A stretch of DNA of 64,000 nucleotides from Orthonyx spaldingii (lineage: Eukaryota > Chordata > Aves > Passeriformes > Orthonychidae): positions 1 through 64,000 of the forward strand of contig VZTJ01005231.1 in the NCBI GenBank assembly GCA_013397795.1. Direction: 5' to 3'. The notes below the pieces were generated by a model. The model ran no database searches. It was not told the origin of the DNA and saw nothing but the letters and a program-made list of their open reading frames with translations. The number at the start of each line of letters is the position of its first letter. Position 1 is the stretch's first letter. Below are positions 24,643 through 34,916 of this stretch, piece after piece. The position numbers and the translations under genes were made by a program.

Positions 24643-27600
24643 CCTGCATATGATGTATGCATACCTGACTCAAGTCAATTTGGTTCTGCAAAGTAGTGAG
24701 CAAGCTTGTCTTGGCTGGGAAATATGTAAACTCTTTCATAGTGCTGAAGAGGTATTTGCCGAGGTTATCATTTGCCCAGCAAGGTTAATGTCTCCAGGCT
24801 CCTGCTCTGGTCAAGGGGAAGACAGAAACGCCCCCCACATGCTAAAAAGCAGCAAAGATAGAATTTTTTTTCTGGTAATTTCGCTATGGGGGAGCTTTTC
24901 TCTTGACAGAGAGGGTCTCTTTGGTAAGACTGAATAAATGCCCATCACAGGGAGATGTGAACTAGGAGAGGACAATTTTTTCTGGTTTTGAGATAAGTGT
25001 CTTTAAAGTTAAGCTCCTACCTCAGTGCTGAAAACAGATTCGTGGCTTTTAGCCAGAAAGGAGGGCTCCCAGCTCTGCCCCCAGCTGCCAGCAGCAGGAC
25101 CTGGAGGGGCTGTCCCGCTCGCTGCAGGGCAATCTAAGGGCCTGAGGCTGCGGTTGCTTCCCTGTTGATGTGCTCGAAGCCTTGGCTCCATTTCACAGCT
25201 CTTCATGGAAATGACTCCCTGTTCTGGGAGAGACTCAGTCTCTTCTCAAATGATAATGCAATCCAGACATGAATTGGCAGAAATGTCATGAGACTTCTTA
25301 TTCTGCGTATTTCCAGTGCGAATGCTCTCAAAATATCCTGGGAAGGCAGCCTTGGCATTTTTTTCTGATGAACTGACACTGACCTGACAGCTTATTGTGG
25401 TTTCTTCCCCCAAAGACAGTTATATAGAAAAGAAACTGAAAAGTCCCTTTCCCATCCCTAGTTTATTTTCCAGCTGTACTAATATCAAAACCTATCATTT
25501 TTCTACATTGTATTTTATAAATTGCTGCTCTATCAAAACACAATTGAACACTACCTTTAAGCATATGCCAACCTTGACTTAGAACTGATCAACCTCTGAA
25601 TCATGTCTAACATGCCTTTCAGGAGGCTTAGTGCACCAGGTAGAAGAGGGCAAACAAAAGTCTAATATCGTCATCTGAGCACAAATTCAGAGATGTAACT
25701 TTCTCTCTCAATATATGGGCAGCTTAGGTTGACTTATCTCCTTCAGTGTTGGCGCCTAAACTTACTGCCTAAGGTTGAGCAGAGTGAATAGCTGCTGGTT
25801 GTTATGTTTGTGTCTCGAGACGACAGGATCCCTCTTTCTCTGCTTCCCTGTTTCCTCAGGTCACAGACAGGGATTCCTGATATATCCTGAATGATGGAGG
25901 GAGAAAAAATGTTTCACAGGATTTTTCCATTTTTGTTTTCATGTGTGAAGGGGCTGCTGATGTGGTACAAGAAGAGTCAGTGGGAAAAAGATTCTGAGAA
26001 TGGAGTGGGGTCAAGTACTGTTTTTGGGATCCTCTAACAGCCGGGAAACAGGAGTGTCTGATTTAGTGAGCTCTGATGTTGTATGGTGATAGGGAAGAAC
26101 CTTAACACAGACCTTGGCCCCCCCACTGTATGTAGTGTGCCCATTTTAGGGGAAGGTAGGCTAATTTTGACTTGTCTGCCTAATCTAGACAAACTTGCCT
26201 AAGTAAGAGATCCTTGATTGTCAGAACCAAATAGGCAATTCAGGAAAGAAAATGACATTTCTTCATGTGTCTATCCAACATATTTATGAATGGGAACACC
26301 AAGGTAGGTGTGAGCAATTTAGCTGAAATGTCACAGGAGAGCTGTAGTGGAGTTAAGGACAAACCCTCATCTTCAGCCCCATGGAACTGACCTTCCCGTG
26401 GGCTCTTTGTTTTCGATCCCTGAACCAGAATGGCAGCATTTCATACCATATAAATGCATCATTTTTCGTAAGATGGAAGGTATGAGGCACTGGAGGGCTG
26501 GATCTGCTGTTTTTTTTCCCAGCTGTTTTTTGTTGGGCGGCTGAGTTTGCTGCCTGTCTCCTCTGGTCTTGCCTGGCTCTTCACCAGGGCCAGGCACCTC
26601 TGTGGCTACTGGATGTTGATTTTCAGCCACCAACCACTGAGATGCCAGAGCAGATGGGATTGCTGCTCAGAGTGAAGCTTGGGAAGAAGCTTTCTTCATG
26701 TTTCTACCTCTCCCAAACACTTCTCAAAGGCAGACATGTGTCACCTATGGACAACTGAGCTGCTTCTTCCATGGATGAAAACCTGGGAGAGAAGCGTGTG
26801 ATCCTCATCAAGCTGGTTTTGGGCTAGTGGCTGGGTTGAGCTAATAGTTTGTATACACCTGATATAAAATCAAATGTGTCACCCAGCCAAGCACATAATC
26901 TTATTTTTAAAGCAAACTCAACTTAGATGTGTTGGTAACATCAGGCAACCTGAATGGTTGTTCACAGAGAATTGAACTGCTGCAGACTTGTTGGAAAGGC
27001 AGAAAACACAGTCAGTACCAAAGCTGCAAAAGCACTGCACTGGTAAAATATCATAGCATGACAGGCACATCACAAATCTGTACTACAGAAGTGTTTGAAA
27101 TACAGTGTGTAGAAATATTTACAGACCATGGAGATTAAAAAATATTGCTGGCATGGCTGGGGGAATCAATACATGAGGGTAATTATGAAATGCCACTGCC
27201 TTTTGATCCAAAAAATATAGGTCCCTATCCTACCCTAATAGAACTTATTTTGGACCTTTACAAGGTTCTTCTGAAAGCAATGAAAAGTTCAAGGCATTTC
27301 TGTTCCTCAACTAAGTTATCTAACTGGAGCCAGTATCAGCCTATAGAAATGTGTCCCTTTCTTCTATCTTTTTTAAGGAAAATAAAAAATCCTGGAAAGC
27401 AGGATTAATGAAGTGATAAATGATAGGAGAAAGGAATATTTGAAATGCAAAAAATTAAAAATTCTAAAAACAGTTCCTCAAATTTTCATGTAGCTCCAAG
27501 TTTGAATCTGGGAATGTAGGGATCAAACTGAAGTATGTAATTTAGGATTTATTTTTTCCATTGAATTTCTGTAGGTGTGATTTAGTTTTTCTTGTGCTAA

Positions 27601-28379
27601 AGCAGTTGTAGGGAGGATAATGCTTCTGACAATGTTTCAATATAGCCTCTGCTCATAGTTGCCAAGCAGATTCTAATTTTTTTTCTTTCTTATTACTGGG
27701 GTGTGAATTAATATGTGGCCTGTCAAATATGTTGGAAATTTAACTACTTAACTCTTGTGAAGGAGAAGGCACATCATCCCTGCAGTAAATCTATGACCAA
27801 GGTGGAACTAGAGGCAGATTGTCTTCCTCTGCTTTAGAGCTAAAACTCATCTCAACTGCAGTGACATGCTCTGTGGTTGCTGCCTGGTTAGGTGCAGTCT
27901 GCAGAGGACAGGATGCATGGAAGCCATCTCTGGCCCCACAGACAACTGAGAACATAATGAACAGCAGAGCTGTTCCTCTGGCACTTGATCCATCTGTGAC
28001 AGCCCAGCAAAAGCTGCGGTGAGGTCACCTATCAGCTAGTGCTTTGATGCTGCCCAGGCAAGATGGCCCTGTTAGCCTGAGGTAAATGGTGCCCCAGCAG
28101 AGATTTTGAAAGGAAATCAGTTCCTGAGAGTGGAAAAAACAAAGCTGTTAGGTGGACAGCCTTAGAGGAGAGGGGATGAGTAGCAGACATGTGTTGCTCC
28201 AGGTCTCTTTAGATGCTAGTTGGATGAAGAGAAGTTACAGCAGAACCTGAGGGTTTGGAAGCAGTCAAGGAGGAAGAGCCAAAAAATCTGGAGGCAGCAG
28301 AAGCTGAGTTTCTGCTAGCACCAGAGACCAGTCGACCCAGCCCAAGCATATTGTTACTGTTTTATTAAAAGGGTTGATT
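24643..28379. other. Unique non-coding DNA, no gene seen
   Basis: I see no gene or recognised mobile element in 3.7 kb. A moderately GC-rich piece at about 25070-25180 contains a few CpGs but no island. The plus frames 26929-27138 and 27145-27408 are ordinary in composition and match nothing known. Confidence 0.45.
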
Positions 28380-28770
28380 TGGAGAATGTTGTGTTTGCAA
28401 TTCAGCATCATGCCTCGGAGCCTTGATTTCAAGCCTTTATTTATATGCTTAATTGTTGCTATGGAAATTCAATATTTAAAGAGGTAATTATTGCTGATCT
28501 TGTTGCATGTGTCCATTTCTGATGTCCAGCTGTTAGCTCTTTAGCTCCAGTCTAGCAGATTAATTACTACTATTGATTACTTTGAGCTTCTCTCTTCACA
28601 CCTGCAGTCTGTGTAATTAGCCGGTGGCCTCCTCTGAAAATTAGGAGCAGTTTCATTTTGGCACCTTGCCATTTCTCAGCTATGTGCCTTATACTGATGA
28701 ACAAAAGGAAAGCTATTTTAAATAGATATAGCTGGGCAATGAACTCTTTGTATTTTTGAACTATCTGTGG
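28380..28770. promoter_or_regulatory. Candidate conserved enhancer, homeodomain-motif cluster
   Basis: Three perfect TAATTA cores occur in about 135 bp (28485-28490, 28561-28566, 28614-28619). They are accompanied by SOX-like ATTGTTGC and a near-palindromic A/T stretch around 28713-28725. There are no stop-free frames, homopolymers or repeat signatures. Dense TAATTA words in complex AT-rich DNA are typical of developmental conserved non-coding elements bound by homeodomain factors in gene-poor regions. Conservation was not tested, and AT-rich DNA yields such words by chance. Confidence 0.35.
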
Positions 28771-29745
28771 ATAACTCGAAGTACTCTATGTTAGCAAATA
28801 TTGCACCCCATTGGAAGACCACTGATAGTAAAAAAAAATAAAATTCCAAAGTACTGGTATTTGTTTTGTCTGCCCACTAGTCAATAAATGCTCTCCTGGC
28901 TATTTGAGTTTATTGTCCACAGTGCTTTCTTTCACTAAGTGGGATCCAACCTAACCCAAAGGAGTGCAATTATTTCTGCTTTCAACCTGCTTTCCTGAAG
29001 TGGAGTTTTCCTTCCCCTGTTGTGTGTGAGAGATTTCCTGTTGTTCTTACTGGATGCTACCAGGGCACATAAGAGGAACTTTAAGTAGGAGGGCAGGAGG
29101 CGTATGCCTGTACCCAAAATGCCCTCATCCATCCTCTCTCTTCCAAGCACTGTGTTTGTCTGTTTTCCAGGGGCCACTCAAGGCTCTTCTTGGAAAGACA
29201 AGTCTGTGACACGTTCCCCTCTCTGCACATCGCAAGGGCAAAGACTAAGGGTTCAAAGGGTTTATCGTAAGAAATAAAATATAATTCTTCTGCCACTGGG
29301 GTCATGGCTGTTTTCTCTCAAAAAAGAGAAGCCCTTTATTTATATTTGCTGGGTTGCTAAGCACAGGTCATGCCAACACCGTGTGATTTTGACATAAGTA
29401 GTGTGGTGGGTGGAAATGAGAGTGTTGGGAGAACTCTGTCTTTGCTCTCTCTTGGCGAGCATCCAGTCTAGATTTATAGCAGATCAAGGGCAGTCCAAAA
29501 GCACAATGCAGGTGGCCTGTGAACCTTAGTGTGCTGAAATTCAGTGTTCAGGAACTAACTTTAGTATTAATGTTGCATGACTGGACACCATCTACATATC
29601 AGCAGTTTAATGTGCTGTTGTTCAGGGCTGTGAGTCTCCAGAGCCAAGGCAGCAGTGAAGGTCCTCTCTGCTTCATGGGTCAAACACCACCCTGAAAGTT
29701 GTAGTGAAGTTCAGGGGAAGAGAAGAGATTCATCCCCTTTCTGGT
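28771..29745. other. Unique non-coding DNA, no gene seen
   Basis: No gene or repeat family is recognised here. Confidence 0.45.
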
Positions 29746-29829
29746 TGGGTAATGTAGTTGCTGTAGACTATTTGGTACAGCACTGGCCTCCAGACCAGAA
29801 GGTCCCCAGCTGGAATCTCATCACTGCCA
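29746..29829 (+). repeat. tRNA-Trp-like remnant (pseudo-tRNA or SINE head)
   Basis: The segment follows the order of a vertebrate tRNA-Trp. It has a D-arm part GGTACAGCACTGG near 29774, and an anticodon arm near 29781-29797 in which CTCCAGA carries CCA, the Trp anticodon. AAGGT then follows, as in the variable region, and a degenerate T-arm/B-box CTGGAATCTC near 29810. Several stem positions are broken and no matched acceptor ends were found, so it should not encode a working tRNA. It is either an old tRNA pseudogene or the head of a tRNA-derived SINE whose body is no longer recognisable. Confidence 0.4.
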
Positions 29830-32800
29830 CTGTTTCTAGATTAAATTCTAAATTGTATACTGTCATTTGGAGGCCTTCTGTGCAGGGTCTCACTGAGTCA
29901 CCAGTTATTAGGAATGCCTCCTATTATCGCAGCCCTAAAAGCTATTTGAACAGAAGCCTAATGTGACTGTGATTTCCAAGGACCATTTGCTGTTATTGCA
30001 GCTCTGCTTTGCTGTGAGTGAGAAACAAACGAAAGTTGCTTTCAGATCGCATGAAAGGGAGGGACAGGGAAGCAGTGGAGCTGGAGTGACATTCAAGCTG
30101 CCAACAAATGTAAATTCACTAAAAATAAATAATCTTTTTATTAACTAAAGAAGGGTCATTTCTACTGCAAGAAAACAAACAGGTTGCTTTTCTTCAAGCA
30201 GGCGTATTTTGAAATTCTTCTTGCTTTTCCAAGTAGCTGAAAAATCAGCTGCTGAATAAGTCTGCAGAACCTATGCACTGCCGTACCCCATGGGCCAGAA
30301 GGACCTTCTCCCCTGCAGAAGAGGTGGACGTAGCAGAAAGGCAAATGCCTGCTCTCTGGGAGAGGAAGGCAGTAACTTGTGTGCACAGAATGGGAAACTA
30401 CAAATGCAAATATTATTCTGAAGACACACAGACGCATGTCAGAAATCTACATGATGCAGGACAGTTTGGAGTCTGAACAATACAGTTTGTGGGCTGAATT
30501 TCAGAGCAGTCCTGATTCTACTTTATTGCTGACTCTTTTTAAGACTTAGTCCGAAATCACCTCCATAAAATGAAAATGGAATTTTGCCCGAAAGAGGGAT
30601 GATTAAGGTACTAGGAAAATAGGTCTTTCATAAAGAATTTTTTAGAAGTTCGGTTGTATCTACAGCTAAAAGTGCTGTGAACAGCTTGCTCCTGTTTAGG
30701 AGGACTGATGTGAAATGGCATTGGTCCATTACAACTAGTGATGCTGGTTGAATATTTGGACAAATGTTTGTATTAGTCCTGTATTATACAGTTATATACA
30801 CAATTTAGCCCTGCTTTTTCCCTAGCCTAGTGCTGGGGTGTTTGACAAGGATGAGGGGCTACATCAAAGAGTCTATTTTGAGCATGAGGTGCCAGACATC
30901 ATCTTCATATCAGATGGACTACAGCCAGCCATGCTCACAGAAGGACAGACGTCTGGCGAGGGAGAAGACAACTGAAAGCTGGGGCCATTAGAAGAAGGCA
31001 GTGGTGCTGCCAGCTATATTCCCTGTCCCAGCTGGATACATCCCATTTAAGATTCTGCTGTGTTGCCTCTAGCAAACAGATCAGTAATGGGGAAGGAAGG
31101 ACAGTAGGATAACAGAGAGGTGGTCAAAAAGAAGAAAGAGCAAAAATGTTTTTGCATCCATTTTATGTGCCCATGTGCTCACAGAGCTAGCTTGCTGTAT
31201 TTTGAAATCTTTGAAACTTAACACAAAAATTTCAATTGCTTCAAAGTTGCAAAAATCTCAACTGCAGCAGCAGAGGTCACAGTTTCTAGACAGCCTGAGA
31301 TGCAAAAAGGATATTCCTAACATGATTGTCCCCTGGAATCTAAAAGCAGCAATGATCCGGTTCTGTTGGAAACCGGCAGCCTGGAAAAAGTCAGGCCTGC
31401 ATGTCCAGTGGAGTCACCTGAGCACCAGCAGCCTTTGTTACTTGTTTGAAACCACCTACAGGCATTGCTTTTGCCTAATGGAGACTGAGCCTAGCACAAC
31501 TTGCTCCTACCCACACATGGAATTTGATCTCATGGCTTGGGGGTGCAGGTGAGGTGGCTGTCCCCATATTGATGTTGTGGCAGGCTCACCAGACTGACGA
31601 TCTGTGTCAGGGCCACCTTGTTGAACCAACGTGGTGGCAAGCTGAAAGGCCTCTAGGGCGACTGCTTTGCCCCTGAAGAAAGGTAAGGCTACTGGTAACA
31701 CCTCTCAGGGGCTGCTGGTAAATGAAGACATGTTCTATCTACAGGCTGTGACTAAAACTGCCATGAAGGGTCTGCTTAAACTAAAGGATTAAAGGTTTGA
31801 TTGAAATGTCTCCCACACCCTCAAGTTCTTAAAGTAAATTTGCTCAGCAAACCATTCATAGGCACCTACTGGCATTATCAAAAACTTCTGAGTGCCCAAT
31901 TCAGGAGGATCTGAACATGGGTGCTTTTGTAGACTGCTGCCTCTGTCATTATACTGTCTCAGTCTTTAGGTGTGTAAGCAGTAATGTGTTGCTGTGCTTA
32001 AAAGAGTGTTAAAGATGTGACTTGAGCAGCCTATCATTGAAGACCCTTTATGAGAGGTCTCATCATTTAATTTCTTATCATTGCTGCAGCTACTTTCCTC
32101 CTTTTACTAGATTGTGAGGAACAGCCTCTGCCATCATACACTTATGTGGCTCTCAGCACAGCTGGCTGAGACTGTAAGTCCTCCCAAGATGCAAACGGTA
32201 AAGAGGAATAAGAGCATGAGGCGGGTATGCAGTGACAGAAGTGAGATGCTCACAGCTGGCATGTTGTGTGTCACAGGTTTGTAGATTTGAAATGCCATTT
32301 ATATCCTGACTGCTTGTCTCAGTGCACTGACTTTGTTCATGTGCCAGGTGGTGTGTTTGGCCTTTGGCATCAGCCTGTGCAACCATCACGAACTTCCTCT
32401 GAAGCTGTGCTGAAGTGCTGCACTGTGTTGCCTTTTCCTTCCCCAGAATTTGTTTACATTGCCATGCGTGTGATCCTTCTTCCACTTAATGACACACGAT
32501 GGTTATACTTTGTCTTTTGTCAGCTTAGGGTTTTCCTTTAGCCTGGTACAACCGGGAGCGCCTTTTGATGGTTTGGGTTTTTTTCCACCAGTCCCATGAA
32601 AATCTTTTGCTCTTGCTAGAGAACACATCTGGGAGCACAGGGCATTAGGATAAGCTTCAAGCCGTGATATGCATTTGAGGTGCTTGTTAAATCCTGCTTC
32701 TCTGCAGCACCAGCTCAGGAAACCCTTCCAACCTGCTGCCTACAGGAGCGGAGTGATGGAGCCAATAGCACACTCCTTGTCAGGCCACTCCTGCAGCACT

Positions 32801-33399
32801 CCATCTGCCTTGCTTAGCTGGAGCATTTATTGTCCAAAGCCCTCCTGACAGGAAACATTCTTGCTGCAGTGAAGTATCCACATAGATTATTATGGTGTTT
32901 GTTCCCAAAATGTCTCCCAAACCTACAGTACTGACTTCTGTGTCCTAATTGTCCTGCATCTGTCTCAAGCCTTGGAATATTATTGCCTAGGTGGAGGGGC
33001 TGATGTAACCACACTGTCACTTGGTATCCATTGTGGCCTCTATGTTGTTTGTGAATTAAGGAAATAACATGGTGCTACAAGGATCCAGTGGAAGCTGGGA
33101 CAATCTGGGTTTATAAATATGATTAGATGTCTTCAGGAGGCATTTGAAATCCTTGATATAAAATCCCTTTCTTGAGAGTACTTCTTTTATGGTTCACAAT
33201 TTTTTTATCTGTGAATGTCAATACATGTATGTGTATATGCATGTGTTTGTGCATGACATATATGAGGTATTTTTGCCCCTACATAGGGAAAACATGGGTT
33301 GGTGTGTGTTTTCATGAGCCTGTGTGTCCCATCCACAGCATCAGCTCTCACCCTAATGAGCTGAAGCTACATTAGCAATATCCCAGGCAGATAAATTGA
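29830..33399. other. Unique non-coding DNA, no gene seen
   Basis: No gene, RNA or mobile element is supported. Open frames such as 31175-31552 (plus) and 32153-32485 (minus) are isolated, lack family resemblance and are within chance length. Confidence 0.45.
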
Positions 33400-33760
33400 C
33401 TTTAAACCTTGGTTTGATGATCCTACTAAGACATTCAATTAATTCTGTTTTGCTACAAGCTAATTTATGACTTTGTGTTTATTCCAAAAAAATGTTAAAT
33501 GTACAAATCAGTAGCAGACAAGGTAATGAATTATTCTACCTTCCTTCATGCTCTTGTCTTCACACTTCACTACTATAAGAATGGAAGAGAAAATATGAAA
33601 GAAATGTCTTTTGATGTATGAAATGTGGGTATTTTCTCATACTGAGCTGTATCTAACTGGTGTAAACACATAATCAAGCCCTCTAGGAGATGCTAATTAG
33701 TGCAGTAAATGTTAGTTTATTAATTGCCATTACATTTCTCTTTGTTTCACCAGTGAATGT
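33400..33760. promoter_or_regulatory. Candidate regulatory block with FOX and homeodomain words
   Basis: A perfect forkhead word TGTAAACA (33661-33668) lies 25 bp from a TAATTA core (33694-33699). ATTAATTG follows at about 33718-33726, and there is a further CAATTAATT at about 33437. The combination in one 300-bp AT-rich block is suggestive of an enhancer. The assignment is by motif only. Confidence 0.25.
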
Positions 33761-34629
33761 GCCTTTTCAGGAGAACAGATTTGATATGGTTTGTCTGTAG
33801 AATTTGTTTGTGTTCATGGCAAATGAAGACAAGTAGCCTAGCAAAGCTGTGATGAATTAACAACATTCCGTGCGATCAACATTCCTGTAACAGAGTCCAC
33901 AAAGTGCATGGGCTTCTGTGTGATCTGAGAAGAAAAACAACACAAAACAAAATACCCCAGAGGATTTGATAACAATTTTCTGCTCCATCTCTCTACTTGG
34001 TGTGTTTTTAATGAGCCCTCCAAAAGCACAGGTAGTAAAACTTTTTCCTTTTTGATGTGGCAGCATACACTGCCAAGACATACTGCAGGAGAGGCACTTC
34101 AAAGGCAAACAGCCAGTGAATACAATTACGTTAGGTGAGGCTGCTGGGTATAATTTAGTTCCTCCCATCCTTGGAAAGTGATAGAAGACAGTCCCTTAAC
34201 AATTCCCTCTTCCTGCTCCTCCAGCTTGTCATTATAAATCAATACTTACCCTGTGATGTTCACATTTGTAAACTATACCATTATGACATGCTACATTGCC
34301 CGTGTCAGGTACCGGGAGCCAAATAAAGGATCGAGTGAGAAGACCCCCTGTAGGCAGCTGCAGCATAGAGTATGGAAAGGGCAGAACCAGCAAAACCCAG
34401 AAGACATCCCTTTGCCTCTGTGAAGGCTGCCAAAAATTGCTGGAAACGCTGCTGCCAGGAGGTGTGGATGCTTGCAGGAAGCAGTGAAGTGGATAGTTGT
34501 CCTGGTTGCAGAGAGGGGCCAGAGCTAAGATGTGAGTGTGGCAAGCTTGTGTTCTCTACTACCCATATCATCACCAGGGGCCTTGGTTTTGGGAGGAAAA
34601 GCTGGGCATCCCATCGGAAGTGTGCCACT
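33761..34629. other. Non-coding DNA left of the LTR
   Basis: No gene is seen. The part from about 34300 to 34629 could include the 5' portion of the LTR that follows, or internal retroviral sequence, but I could not align it to anything. The open frame that runs through it (34372-34749) matches no retroviral protein I recognise. Confidence 0.35.
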
Positions 34630-34916
34630 TTTGCCTTCCCCTCTCCAGTGGGAGGGTGTTTGGATCGGCCCCTGTGTGTTTTTGTTCCCAGTGGTGAACA
34701 CCTTTTTGTGGGTAAAACACCTTCTCCCTTTGTATACTTTTGGTATTAATATTGTTGTTGTTATCAGGCATGTCTTATTCCATTGCTTTTTGCTTTCAGT
34801 AAAATGTTATCTCAACCCATATTCTCTGCTTTTTTCTCTGCTTTACCAGAAGAGGTGGGGGGGAAAGGGAGTGATTTATTTGGAGTTTAATTTCCTTCTG
34901 GTGTTAAACCATAACA
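34630..34916 (+). mobile_element. Avian endogenous retrovirus LTR, 3' part (probably solo)
   Basis: The order of landmarks is that of a family of avian ERV long terminal repeats. A T-rich stretch contains ATT/GTT trinucleotides (about 34743-34763). Next come a CAGTAAAATG segment around the presumed polyadenylation signal (34798-34807), the conserved word TCTCAACCCAT (34810-34820), a G run (34857-34863) and the terminus GTTAAACCATAACA (34903-34916). No gag, pol or env-like coding sequence flanks it on the right, so it is probably a solo or truncated LTR. The 5' boundary and the target-site duplication are unresolved. It is degenerate and has no coding capacity. The assignment rests on remembered consensus features and not on an alignment. 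Confidence 0.55.

Noticed and set aside
24512..24937. 141-codon ATG frame with Thr-His repeats
   Set aside because: It is translated through a CA/TA microsatellite, so the composition is an artefact.
34372..34749. Cys-rich plus-strand frame suggesting a zinc-binding or retroviral protein
   Set aside because: It runs into the LTR and its Cys spacing does not fit a retroviral zinc knuckle or any family I recognise.
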